A model generated the notes under the pieces. It was not told the origin of the DNA, did no database searches, and saw nothing but the letters and a program-made list of their open reading frames with translations. Of a stretch of DNA of 32,181 bases, positions 16,951 through 25,882 are shown in pieces. The stretch's first letter is position 1; each line of letters begins with the position of its first letter. The stretch comes from Elusimicrobia bacterium LH_S2 (GTDB taxonomy: Bacteria; CG03; SLGR01; JAGXOG01): NCBI GenBank assembly GCA_023660015.1, contig JAGXOG010000010.1, positions 1 through 32,181 on the forward strand, written 5' to 3'. The position numbers were made by a program, and so were the translations under genes.

Positions 16951-18336
16951 ATGGAAATAAAAATATATAAAAAATGTTTTATGGTTACGCTAGCTCTTCT
17001 TACGACGGGCGTAATGACGTTGAAGGCCTCATTCGAGTTTAAAGAAGCCGGCGTCAGGGGCGCGGCAATGGGCGGCGCTTATACCGCCGTAGCAGATGAT
17101 GTGGAAGCCATTTGGTGGAATCCGGCGGGGTTAAGATTAATTAAGGGTGTAGAATTTACGTCAACTTATACCAATCTTTACGGTATGTCCGACCTTGGGT
17201 ATAATAACGTCGTACTTGTAGTACCCACGCTTATCATAGGAACCTGGGGTGTCGGATATTCGGGGTTTGGCCCCAGCGAGTACAAAGAAACGGACATACG
17301 CCTGAGTTTCGCATCAGGGCTGGGTCATGGTTTTTATCTGGGAACAAATCTTAAAAACCAGACCGTTGATATTAATTACGGGGGAAAAGCTTCAACTTTT
17401 GGTTTTGACGTGGGAGTTATCTCTAATGTAGGGGAAAAATTACGGCTCGCATTCAGCGGCATAAATATTAACAGTCCTACACTCGGCGATACGGTGGACA
17501 ATACCGCCCAGAGATTTCTTGTTGGCGTACAATGGAAACCCCAGGCGGAGGTGAGCGCTTCTTTGGATTTTCAGAAACCCATTGATGAAGAGATGCAAGT
17601 ACGTTTTGGAAATGAATTTCGGCTTAATGAGAATTTTGTCATCAGGGGGGGGGTACAGTCATTTCCAGTGAGATTTTCGGTTGGCTTCGGGGTGAACTGG
17701 GCTCTTTTCAATTTTAATTATGCTTATCAGACTCACGAGGTACTTGCCGGTCAGCATCTTTTTTCTCTGGGAGGCAAATTCAGGGGAGAAGGAAGGCAAA
17801 GAGCGGCGTATGAAGGCGCGTCAAGAGAAGAAGAAAGATTCAGCGGAAAAGTCAATATTAATACGGCAACTGTGGAGGATTTAACAAAACTTCCCGGAGT
17901 CGGAAGCATAACGGCAAAACAGATTATAACTTACCGGCAAAAAGCAGGTGAATTCCGGTCGGTTCAGGAGTTAAGAGATATATACGGTTTTTCCAGGACT
18001 ACGTATGATAAGATAGAAAAATATGTGACGGTTGATAAAGCGACGGATGTTAAAAGTTCGTCGACCGGAAGATCTCAGCAGCAAAGAAGGTCGGAACCTG
18101 AGCCCGAGCCCGAACCTGAGTCGGAACCAGTGAAGGAAATTGAGAAAATTAATATAAATAAGGCGGGAATAAGGGATATCGCAGGAATTTCCGGTGTCAG
18201 TTCACTGCTTGCCCGCAATATCGTTAGCTACCGTAACCGGCAGGAAAGCTTCAACAACTGGGACGATTTATTAAAAATTCCCGGAATAAATAACAGAGTA
18301 TTGAATAATATAAAAGAGGAAGCCGTATTTGAATAA
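16951..18336 (+). CDS. PorV-like outer-membrane barrel fused to two ComEA-like helix-hairpin-helix modules
   Basis: 461 residues; GGAGG at 16942-16946 supports the start. After a signal peptide (about 1-26) comes a PorV barrel (about 28-278) with AAMGGAYTAVADD and WWNPAG. Next are two ComEA-type (HhH)2 modules: 300-361 (VNINTATVEDL, LPGVGSITAKQI) and 397-461 (ININKAGIRDI, ISGVSSLLARNI, IPGINNRVL). Between them is an EPEPEPEPE-rich spacer (about 381-396). ComEA (HhH)2 domains bind double-stranded DNA during natural transformation, normally in the periplasm or on the membrane. Here DNA-binding modules are attached to an outer-membrane barrel. Their side (periplasm or surface) depends on barrel topology, which the sequence does not settle. 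The next gene starts on the base after the stop and also carries HhH modules. Confidence 0.88.
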   Translation: MEIKIYKKCFMVTLALLTTGVMTLKASFEFKEAGVRGAAMGGAYTAVADDVEAIWWNPAGLRLIKGVEFTSTYTNLYGMSDLGYNNVVLVVPTLIIGTWGVGYSGFGPSEYKETDIRLSFASGLGHGFYLGTNLKNQTVDINYGGKASTFGFDVGVISNVGEKLRLAFSGININSPTLGDTVDNTAQRFLVGVQWKPQAEVSASLDFQKPIDEEMQVRFGNEFRLNENFVIRGGVQSFPVRFSVGFGVNWALFNFNYAYQTHEVLAGQHLFSLGGKFRGEGRQRAAYEGASREEERFSGKVNINTATVEDLTKLPGVGSITAKQIITYRQKAGEFRSVQELRDIYGFSRTTYDKIEKYVTVDKATDVKSSSTGRSQQQRRSEPEPEPEPESEPVKEIEKININKAGIRDIAGISGVSSLLARNIVSYRNRQESFNNWDDLLKIPGINNRVLNNIKEEAVFE

Positions 18337-20589
18337 ATGAAATTTCTTAAAAGTGCAATAATTATAACTCTACTGACGACAGCTTTTACGGATAAGCCCG
18401 CCCGTGCCCGGCGGCGAATATCGCTGGTAGATATCAACCGTGCTATCCGGCAGAAATTTGTCCGGCTGCCCAGTATTACTGCTGAACTTGCCGGGAATAT
18501 CGTAGAATATCGCGCACAACATAATTTCTTCAATAAGTTAGAGGATTTGCTAAAAGTAGAGGGTATAACAGAGGATATATTTGAAGAAATAAAACCGTAT
18601 CTGACTATGACCCCCGCAAACGAGATTGAAACGGAAGAGGCGCTTGAAAGATTCGAGGATATACATGAAGAGGACACGGGGGGTGGCTATTACGATATTG
18701 ATATAGAGGAAATTCAGAAATATGTAACGAGGCCGCTGGATTTAAATACCGCGAATAGAAGCCAGTTTCTTGAGTTTCCCTACATTACAGACGAACTGGC
18801 TGATGAAATAATTAAATACAGAAGGGAAAACCGCGGTTTTTCAAATGTTGATGAGCTGAGAGAAATTATGGCCGATGACATTGTAGACGAGCTTCAGTCG
18901 TTTTTTACCGTTCTTGAAGAAGATGCGGTTGAGGAATTTCACGGAGACCTTAGATTCAGGTATTATGTGGGACCCATGCCTATTGATGATGATTATGTCG
19001 ATGCCGACGAAAAATTTCACCATCCGGAATATTTCTATACACGGTACCGTATGTTTTACGGCAATAAAGCAGAATTTGGAATTAAGTCAATACACGATGA
19101 TGGGGGAATAAATTACAATTACAGGAACGCTAGAGATTATTTTATCAGGGAAAATTATCTCCTTATGAGGAACGTTCTGTCGCTGGATACGCTGGTGCTG
19201 GGAAATTACAAATTAGATTTCGGACAGGGGCTCCATATTCAGCCCAATTGGTTTTATATAAGACCCTGGATAAGGAGACCGAGGGGAATAAAAGACGGCG
19301 GTAATAAATTCTACGGGATCGCCGGTAGCAAGAGGGTCGGTAGCTGGGAGTTTTTTGGCTTTTATTCTGACAATGATATTCCGGTGAGCAGTGTAAATAT
19401 AGACGGGTCGGTTGACTCAACATTGTTTAAAATACGCAGTAGTTTCGTGGCATGGGATTACAAAGATGCCAACAGCGATTATTTTGACGGTCATACTTTA
19501 AATGACAGATCTTACGGCACCAGAGTAAAACATAATCTTACGGCATCAATAAATATCGGATGCATTTATTCAGAACATTTACTTGACCCCGTATTGGACC
19601 CCGGCAGCAGCACGGAATATTTAGAGTCGGGTCGGGGAGACAAGGTAAGGCTCATAGGGCTTGACGCTGAATATATGTATAGGAACATGAGGCTGCTTAC
19701 TGAATGGGGCAGAACCTATTATCACAGCTTTACTTCCACTTCGGATTTTACGGTAGACGGCAGAAACAGGGAATGGGACTGGGGCTACGGTGACGGCATG
19801 CAGATTCTCTCGGTCTTTAGTTACGAAAAGATTAGATTTCTGCTGAAGTATGTCCGGTTGGGAGAGGAATATTCTGCCTATTATGCCAGGCCATATATAG
19901 CGCACTGGTGGAAAATAGAAGAAGATACGTTTAGTAATTTTGAGAACCGTGAAATAAGCGTTGAATATGACGGCAAAAATACAGAAACAAGCCTCTCCTT
20001 CACTAACAATATTGTTCTTGATACCCAGGAATCGGAATATAGCGTTTATATATCACAGTTAATATCGCCCCATAAAAAGATTGATATAAAGGCAATTTAT
20101 AATCCCAGATGGGATGGCGACAGTTTTGAAAATATATGGGTCGGAAAAAGGCTGGAGATGATATATGCTCCTGTTGACCATTTAAGATTAAAATATAGGT
20201 ACCAAATAAATTCCTGGACAGATAAAAAGGACAATACGGAAGAAAATGCCGTAATTAATTTTGCCGAGCTGAAATATAATCCCAATTCGGCGCTGACTAT
20301 ATATTCCCGGTTAACTTTTTGGAATAATGCCCCCGGGACATACCACAGGATAAGCGCTCTGGAAACCAGGTGGCCAAATTTTTTGGACAGCGTACCGGGT
20401 ATGGCCGATCCTAAATATCCGGGCGGTTATATGAGGTGGTATATTATGCCCACTCTCAAACTTTCCCGGAACGTTAAATTTTGGACTAAATTTGAGTACT
20501 GGCCTGTTTGGCAGGGGGATTATGTAGCCAGCAGCGGGAGCCATAAAGACCAGGTCCTGTTCAGGACGCAGCTTGATATGTCATGGTAA
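18337..20589 (+). CDS. Outer-membrane protein with two N-terminal ComEA-like HhH modules and a large beta barrel
   Basis: 750 residues, with its ATG immediately after the upstream TAA. A short signal peptide (about 1-24) is followed by (HhH)2 modules at about 28-92 (VDINRAIRQKFV, LPSITAELAGNIVEYR) and 131-193 (LDLNTANRSQFL, ITDELADEIIKYRR), separated by an acidic linker. Residues about 200-750 are a large beta-rich domain with alternating aromatic strands (FRYYVGPMP, YKLDFGQG, YRYQINSW), ending in LDMSW; the last Trp fits an outer-membrane barrel. Similar HhH-plus-barrel proteins occur in Bacteroidetes genomes, usually labelled ComEA family. A role in binding and importing DNA at the outer membrane is inferred from the domains, the preceding HhH barrel and the downstream comEC. 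The hairpin GxG residues are less perfect here than in the gene at 16951. Confidence 0.85.
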   Translation: MKFLKSAIIITLLTTAFTDKPARARRRISLVDINRAIRQKFVRLPSITAELAGNIVEYRAQHNFFNKLEDLLKVEGITEDIFEEIKPYLTMTPANEIETEEALERFEDIHEEDTGGGYYDIDIEEIQKYVTRPLDLNTANRSQFLEFPYITDELADEIIKYRRENRGFSNVDELREIMADDIVDELQSFFTVLEEDAVEEFHGDLRFRYYVGPMPIDDDYVDADEKFHHPEYFYTRYRMFYGNKAEFGIKSIHDDGGINYNYRNARDYFIRENYLLMRNVLSLDTLVLGNYKLDFGQGLHIQPNWFYIRPWIRRPRGIKDGGNKFYGIAGSKRVGSWEFFGFYSDNDIPVSSVNIDGSVDSTLFKIRSSFVAWDYKDANSDYFDGHTLNDRSYGTRVKHNLTASINIGCIYSEHLLDPVLDPGSSTEYLESGRGDKVRLIGLDAEYMYRNMRLLTEWGRTYYHSFTSTSDFTVDGRNREWDWGYGDGMQILSVFSYEKIRFLLKYVRLGEEYSAYYARPYIAHWWKIEEDTFSNFENREISVEYDGKNTETSLSFTNNIVLDTQESEYSVYISQLISPHKKIDIKAIYNPRWDGDSFENIWVGKRLEMIYAPVDHLRLKYRYQINSWTDKKDNTEENAVINFAELKYNPNSALTIYSRLTFWNNAPGTYHRISALETRWPNFLDSVPGMADPKYPGGYMRWYIMPTLKLSRNVKFWTKFEYWPVWQGDYVASSGSHKDQVLFRTQLDMSW

Positions 20590-20604
20590 AATGAGGAGAC
20601 AGTA

Positions 20605-21837
20605 ATGAAAAAAATAATTATAAATACAATGATGATAGTGGTCGCCTTTACGGCGACGGCTTTTCCGCAGACCTATGTGGGAAATATTCTTGGTGTAGGG
20701 GATGAGGTTTTAAGCGTATCGGCAAGAGAGTCCGCCATGGGTAATACTGGCGTGGCCTCGAGCGTCGGTCCGGCTTCAATGTTTTACAATCCGGCAAATA
20801 TAGCGGGTATGCAGAGAGGCATGCTTAATATTTCCGCAGGCCTTTATCCGATTAAAGAGCGGGTTGAGTATGCTGATGAGCAGTACTTCATAAATTCAAA
20901 CAATTATCTTGAATTATCTGATTTTTCAATAAGTTATCCACTCGGAACGGCAGTTACGATCGGGCTGGGAAGGTTTCCGAAATACAGGATGCAATATCAG
21001 AGAGACAAGTCAGATTTAATTGATGAACAAAAAACATATGATTTTACCGGGGGGGTCAGCGCCATAGATATCGCGGCGGCTTTTTCTTTAGGGTATCTCA
21101 TTGACCTCGGGTTCGGGTATAATATTTTAAGCGGCAAAAATAGCCGGGAAATCGTTTATGTGATTGATGAGGAGACACGGACTACAACTACCGATACGCT
21201 GGATATAAGCGGCGGTAGCTTTGATATAGGCCTCCGGCTGAAACCCGGCGATTTTATAAAAGTGGGATTTTTAATAACTCCTTCATTTGAAACCGATACG
21301 GTGACAGAGCCTCAAACTAAAAAGGAAGTTTGGGACAGCGCGGGTAAAGAGTGGAATAAAATATCAAACATTACTTCCGATGAAACAGATAGAATATATA
21401 AATATCCCCAGAAAGTAGGGGTAGGGTTAAGTTATGAATTCTGGGAGATGCACCGTGCCATTTTTAATATAGATATAGTCAGGACAAACTGGGAAGATTT
21501 TCGGGTTATCGATCCTGACAGCGACACCGAGGTTGATCCTGGATACAGAAATACCACAAGAGTCAGCATAGGGGTTGAGCATTATCTTGACCAGGTAATG
21601 GCCCTCAGGTACGGCTTTGCCCATGAACCTTTTTATGGTGATACATCGTGCTATGCGATGGATATTACCGCCGGGGTGAGGTTTCCCATTACTATAAATA
21701 TTGATATAGATATTGCCGGCCAGTATGGATTAAGAACAGATTTTGAAAAATATTTATACGGCAGAAAAGATGAAGAAGTAAAGGAAGTTAATGAGCGCCT
21801 TGGCATGTTGCTTGCAACTATGTCGTGGACTTTTTAA
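20605..21837 (+). CDS. PorV/OmpP1-like outer-membrane barrel
   Basis: 410 residues. GAGGAG at 20591-20596 precedes the ATG by eight bases. A signal peptide (about 1-22) is followed by a PorV-like opening (SARESAMGNTGVASS, then FYNPANIAG), with Asn in place of the usual Gly in NPAG. The length exceeds the roughly 300 residues of the other PorV-like proteins here. It may be closer to the OmpP1/FadL or TraF-like branch. The terminal residues MSWTF end in Phe as expected for a barrel. The stop is directly followed by the ATG of the C10 protease, so the two are probably co-transcribed. Cargo or transport substrate is unknown. Confidence 0.8.
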   Translation: MKKIIINTMMIVVAFTATAFPQTYVGNILGVGDEVLSVSARESAMGNTGVASSVGPASMFYNPANIAGMQRGMLNISAGLYPIKERVEYADEQYFINSNNYLELSDFSISYPLGTAVTIGLGRFPKYRMQYQRDKSDLIDEQKTYDFTGGVSAIDIAAAFSLGYLIDLGFGYNILSGKNSREIVYVIDEETRTTTTDTLDISGGSFDIGLRLKPGDFIKVGFLITPSFETDTVTEPQTKKEVWDSAGKEWNKISNITSDETDRIYKYPQKVGVGLSYEFWEMHRAIFNIDIVRTNWEDFRVIDPDSDTEVDPGYRNTTRVSIGVEHYLDQVMALRYGFAHEPFYGDTSCYAMDITAGVRFPITINIDIDIAGQYGLRTDFEKYLYGRKDEEVKEVNERLGMLLATMSWTF

Positions 21838-23340
21838 ATGATGTTTAAGTTACGCAACACATTATTAATAATAACGGTTATTATGCTGGGCCGCATGGCG
21901 GCCTGGTCGGAGCCTGTTGAGCTTCTTACAGCTGAGAAAGTTGCTTTTATCAGGGCGCAGAACGTTGATATTGTCTCTCCATCAGGATTGGCCGCACTCT
22001 CTGCGGTGGAGTATAGCGTAGCGGAAATGTCCGTTATAGAAAATAAAGAAACTTCCCAGCCGCTTGCCTATGTTGCACAGCTTAACCCCCGGGGGTTTAT
22101 CGTTACTTCGGCGGATGACCGGGTCACGCCGGTAATCGCATATTCGTACAGGGAAAATTTTAGTTTTTCTGATACCGGTTCAAATATACTTCTTAAATTA
22201 CTTAAACAGGATATGAGATTCAGATACAGCGCGATAGATATAATTGACAAGAAAATCACTGAAAAAAATAAGGAGGAATGGGGCTATTACCTTAATTTTG
22301 AAAATAGTGACAGTGAGTCTGATTATACGGCTTTGTCCCAGACCCAGTGGCCGGCTGATGACGCTACGGGCTGGTTGGATACTACCTGGGATCAGGGCGC
22401 GCCGTATAACAATTATTGTCCTATTGACCCGGATACAAACAACAGAAGTGTGGTGGGCTGTGTGGCTACGGCTATTGCGCAAGTCATAAATTATCATCAA
22501 TTTCCACCGTCTATAAGGTTTGACGAGGATGACAGTTATACAACTTCTACCAGGGGCATAGATATTGATGATGATTACGTAACGGCTGATTTTCCGTCTT
22601 TCTCGGAATTAAATAGACGCTTAGCATCAATTGATTATAATGATACTGCCACCTACGCTCCGCTGCTTTCTTTCGCTGCCGGTATTGTAGTCGAGATGAA
22701 TTATAAATCCGATGGATCAGGTGCTTATGTTACAAGAGAGCATTTTGTTGAAAAATTAAGATTTTCCGACGCACTCGTTGTAGAGTATGCTTATTATGAT
22801 AAGATAAGAGAGAATATAAAAGACGCCTATCCCGTGCTTTTGGGCATAACGGATGAAGACGGAGATTCAGCTCATATGATTGTTGCTGACGGATATAAAA
22901 CAAAAGGGGAGTATCATCTTAATTTCGGGTGGGGCGCCGATGAGCCGGATGCGATAAGCGATTGCTGGTATTCTCTTCCTGAGGAGTTGCCGTCCGATTA
23001 TTCTGTTATACGAAAAACTTATGTTGATTTAATTCCCGGATACCACGGTGCGGCTTTAGCCGACCATCCAGTGAGTTATCCTAATCCGTTTAATCCGGCG
23101 GAAGCTAAAGAGGTTATAATTATTTTGCCTGAAGATGAAGTTGAAGATGGTGTAGGCATAAAAGAGGTCAGGATATTTAATTTGTCCGGCGAATTGGTAA
23201 AAAAGATTGAGGGCGGAATTTCGGCTCGCTGGAATGGAAAAAATGATAAGGGAAAGACCTGCGCTTCCGGTTTATATTTATATGCGATAGAAACCCAGAC
23301 CGGGGATATTTTGCGAGGAAAGCTAACGCTGATAAAATAA
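21838..23340 (+). CDS. Secreted C10-family (streptopain-like) cysteine protease with FlgD-like sorting tail
   Basis: 500 residues. Signal peptide about 1-24; a pro-region (about 30-160) shows the C10 inhibitor-like pattern (PRGFIVTSADDRVTPVIAYS). The mature C10 domain (about 165-400) holds the nucleophile in VGCVATAIAQVINYH (Cys208), the catalytic His in SAHMIVADGY (His346), and the following LNFGWG. The FlgD-like tail (about 412-500) has YPNPFNP, VRIFNLSGELVKK, RWNGKNDKG and SGLYLYAI, and ends LTLIK. C10 enzymes are secreted peptidases activated by propeptide removal. The tail resembles sorting domains that are cleaved or recognised by type IX machinery. The gene abuts the barrel upstream and is 42 bases from another PorV barrel downstream. 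Two tandem ATGs (21838, 21841) are both possible starts. Confidence 0.9.
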   Translation: MMFKLRNTLLIITVIMLGRMAAWSEPVELLTAEKVAFIRAQNVDIVSPSGLAALSAVEYSVAEMSVIENKETSQPLAYVAQLNPRGFIVTSADDRVTPVIAYSYRENFSFSDTGSNILLKLLKQDMRFRYSAIDIIDKKITEKNKEEWGYYLNFENSDSESDYTALSQTQWPADDATGWLDTTWDQGAPYNNYCPIDPDTNNRSVVGCVATAIAQVINYHQFPPSIRFDEDDSYTTSTRGIDIDDDYVTADFPSFSELNRRLASIDYNDTATYAPLLSFAAGIVVEMNYKSDGSGAYVTREHFVEKLRFSDALVVEYAYYDKIRENIKDAYPVLLGITDEDGDSAHMIVADGYKTKGEYHLNFGWGADEPDAISDCWYSLPEELPSDYSVIRKTYVDLIPGYHGAALADHPVSYPNPFNPAEAKEVIIILPEDEVEDGVGIKEVRIFNLSGELVKKIEGGISARWNGKNDKGKTCASGLYLYAIETQTGDILRGKLTLIK

Positions 23341-23382
23341 TTTCATAAAATGAGAGTAACGGTTAATTAAATAAAGGGAAAT

Positions 23383-24273
23383 ATGAATAAAAAAAGAATA
23401 ATAAAAAATATTATAATTACTGCCTGCTTTATAGCGGTAGCAGTTTCTTTTTCTAATGCCGTCGACGGATTTGGCAGTACCGGGGCGCAGATTTTGAATC
23501 TCAACAGTTCGGCGCGGGTTACAGCTATGGGTAACGCAAACGCCGGCCTTGCCGATGACCTTAATGCAGTTATCTATAACCCTGCGGGGCTTGTTCAACT
23601 ATATGGCACAGAGTTGCAGTTTTCACATTTAATGTATTTTATGGATTTAAATATGAACTCGGTTACTTTCGGCCAGAGAATAGGCAAAGCAGGAGTCGGA
23701 TTTAAATGGAAGGGTTTTTCAACCGAAGATACCGCCCGGAGTGATATTGGAGTTGAAATCGAGGATTTCGACGTAAAATTTTCACAGCTTACTTTCGGGT
23801 TGGGTATTCCTCTTTCCGACAGGTATAGTTTTGGGGCCAGTATAAATTCGGTATCGGAAAAGCTTTATGATGAAAGCGCCGGTGCTGTCGGGTTTGATCT
23901 GGGATGGTATATAAAAGGCTACCGGGGAGATTCTTTCGGCATAGTGGTAAGAAATATCGGGGCGGGAATAGAGCATATGGAGGTCGAGGATAAACTTCCG
24001 TTAAAATTTGTTCTTGCCGGCGGTCATAACATGGATAAATTTCTTTTTGCCTGGGAAGCTTTTGCCGGCCGGGAAACGGATTTCGGATGGAACTGCGGCC
24101 TGGAAGCGGACATGAGTGCTTTGAAACTTCGCGCCGGGTATATATATAAAAACAAAGTTGACATTACTGTGGGTTTCGGAATTCCGTATAAGAATTGGAC
24201 CCTTGATTATACTTTTTCTCCCCATCAGGATCTTGGGCTGGCGCACAGGGTATCGTTGGGCTATTATTTTTGA
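23383..24273 (+). CDS. PorV/UPF0164-like outer-membrane barrel (paralogue of the gene at 25879)
   Basis: 296 residues with a signal peptide (about 1-25) and PorV motifs AMGNANAGLADDLNAV and YNPAGL. It ends in SLGYYF. It is clearly the nearest relative of the barrel at 25879: both share DDLNAV, YNPAGL, IYGTE/LYGTE, FGQR/YGQR, GFKWK and SPHQDLG/FPHQDMG near the end. It follows the C10 protease by 42 bases, with AAAGGGA before the start. The likely partner is that protease. The paralogue follows the subtilisin in the same way, pointing to duplication of a protease/barrel cassette, or of the barrel alone. Confidence 0.87.
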   Translation: MNKKRIIKNIIITACFIAVAVSFSNAVDGFGSTGAQILNLNSSARVTAMGNANAGLADDLNAVIYNPAGLVQLYGTELQFSHLMYFMDLNMNSVTFGQRIGKAGVGFKWKGFSTEDTARSDIGVEIEDFDVKFSQLTFGLGIPLSDRYSFGASINSVSEKLYDESAGAVGFDLGWYIKGYRGDSFGIVVRNIGAGIEHMEVEDKLPLKFVLAGGHNMDKFLFAWEAFAGRETDFGWNCGLEADMSALKLRAGYIYKNKVDITVGFGIPYKNWTLDYTFSPHQDLGLAHRVSLGYYF

Positions 24274-24352
24274 CCGTATCCTCGGCAAGCCCGTCGGGAC
24301 CCGGTATAGCTTTACTATGGTTTTTCTCTAAAAAAACAGGGCCGGTTAAATT

Positions 24353-25882
24353 ATGAAAAAGTTGATTATAATATCTATTCTTGTTCTATCTGTAACTGCG
24401 GTTTCCCGTTCAGCAAAAAAAACTTTTTTCACCATATCTTCCGGGAAGACCGTGCGGGTTGTAGAAGGGGAGATACTCATTAAGTTTAAAAGAGGGGTTA
24501 AAGAGAGGGCAAATTTTCATAAATCTATGGGAGTAAGTATGGTAAGAGAGAATAAAGCCATAGGGTTTGAGAAGGTAAAGATACCTGCCGGAAAGAGTAT
24601 AGAAGAAACGATAGAAAAGTATCAAAGAAGCGGTAAAGTAGAGTATGCCGAGCCTAACTATATTTATACCGCTTTTAAAACACCGTCCGATGCCGGATAT
24701 TCAAAGCAGTGGGGACTGAGGAAAATAAACGCGCCCGGCGGCTGGGATATTACAACCGGAGGCAATGTTACGGTTGCAATACTGGATTCCGGGATTGACT
24801 ATAATCACGAAGATATTAAAGGTAATATGTGGATTAATCCCGATACTTCATCCTATACCGCTTCAGGGTATGAAATCCAATATGATACTTACGGCTGGGA
24901 TTTTGTAAATGATGACAATGACCCGGACGACGATTATTTCCACGGGACACATGTGGCCGGCATTGCCGGGGCGGTGACCGATAACGGGACGGGTATAGCG
25001 GGAACTGGATGGAAGTCCCAGTTAATGGCGGTAAAGGTTATAGACAGCAGCGGTGGCGGTAATGTTGTTAATATTATTGACGGCATAATATATGCCGCTG
25101 ATAACGGTGCGGACATAATAAATATGAGTTTCGGTGAGTGGAAGGAATCAAATACTTTAAAAGATGCCATAAACTACGCATACAGAAAGGGGGTATTTCA
25201 GGTAGCGGCATCGGGTAATTCAGATGATTATGTTTTATATCCGGCCGCTGACGATAATGTTATGGCGGTGGGGGCAACCGACGAGAACGATAACCGGGCG
25301 TCTTTTTCCAATTACGGGACCCAGCTTGATGTTATGGCCCCAGGAATAAATATTTATTCTACAATTCCGGACGGATATGATAAATACAACGGTACATCTA
25401 TGGCCAGTCCTTTTGCCGCCGGTTTGGCGACGCTTATAATTTCATATTGGGAAGAAAATAATATATACTATATCCCGCGGGATATAAAGAATTTAATTAT
25501 ATACGGCTGCGATGATATAGGTGCTTATGGGAGAGACGACTATACCGGGCACGGCCGGATAAACGCGGAAACTTCACTGACTTTAGCACGAGACGGAGTC
25601 GTAAAAATTGATGAAGAAAAAAGTATAGTCTATCCGAACCCGTTTAACCCGGAGAAAAATGATGCTCTTTTTATTATGCCGGCGGATACTTCGGAAAAAA
25701 TTCAGGAATTAAATATATACGACCTCGCCGGCGAAAAAGTCCGCACCTACAGTGATGGAGGGAAAAGAATATTCTGGGACGGTAAGAATAATGACGGCAA
25801 ACTTTGTTCTTCCGGGCTTTATTACTATTATATGGCCACCAGCGCCGGTAGTCAAAAAGGAAAGGTAACTTTATTAAGATGA
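24353..25882 (+). CDS. Secreted subtilisin-family (S8) serine protease with FlgD-like sorting tail
   Basis: 509 residues. Signal peptide about 1-20; an I9-type propeptide (about 35-108, ending YAEPNYIYTAF); then the S8 catalytic domain (about 115-410). The complete triad is visible: Asp145 in AILDSGIDYNHED, His197 in HGTHVAGIAG, Ser349 in GTSMASPFAAG, with oxyanion Asn289 in AASGN. The FlgD-like tail (about 424-509) has YPNPFNP, LNIYDLAGEKVR, FWDGKNNDGK and SGLYYYY, ending VTLLR. It should be an exported broad-specificity endopeptidase, possibly surface-held or released. The tail is similar to that of the C10 protease, so the two probably use the same export route. Its stop overlaps the ATG of the next barrel (ATGA), implying coupled translation. 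The 79-base leader (24274-24352) has no clear promoter. Confidence 0.95.
   Translation: MKKLIIISILVLSVTAVSRSAKKTFFTISSGKTVRVVEGEILIKFKRGVKERANFHKSMGVSMVRENKAIGFEKVKIPAGKSIEETIEKYQRSGKVEYAEPNYIYTAFKTPSDAGYSKQWGLRKINAPGGWDITTGGNVTVAILDSGIDYNHEDIKGNMWINPDTSSYTASGYEIQYDTYGWDFVNDDNDPDDDYFHGTHVAGIAGAVTDNGTGIAGTGWKSQLMAVKVIDSSGGGNVVNIIDGIIYAADNGADIINMSFGEWKESNTLKDAINYAYRKGVFQVAASGNSDDYVLYPAADDNVMAVGATDENDNRASFSNYGTQLDVMAPGINIYSTIPDGYDKYNGTSMASPFAAGLATLIISYWEENNIYYIPRDIKNLIIYGCDDIGAYGRDDYTGHGRINAETSLTLARDGVVKIDEEKSIVYPNPFNPEKNDALFIMPADTSEKIQELNIYDLAGEKVRTYSDGGKRIFWDGKNNDGKLCSSGLYYYYMATSAGSQKGKVTLLR

Noticed and set aside
18070-18130. Repeated EPEPEP codons as a DNA repeat or CRISPR-like element
   Set aside because: It is a short Glu-Pro spacer encoded between two HhH modules; the DNA units are only six bases and in frame.
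18228-18677. 149-codon open frame on the minus strand
   Set aside because: It is serine-rich low complexity, antisense to two well-supported HhH genes, and has no plausible ribosome site context or family.
24274-24352. Possible terminator or riboswitch before the subtilisin gene
   Set aside because: There is a GC-rich patch (CCCGTCGGG) and a 4-bp ATAG/CTAT hairpin followed by TTTTT, but the stems are too short and no known fold fits.
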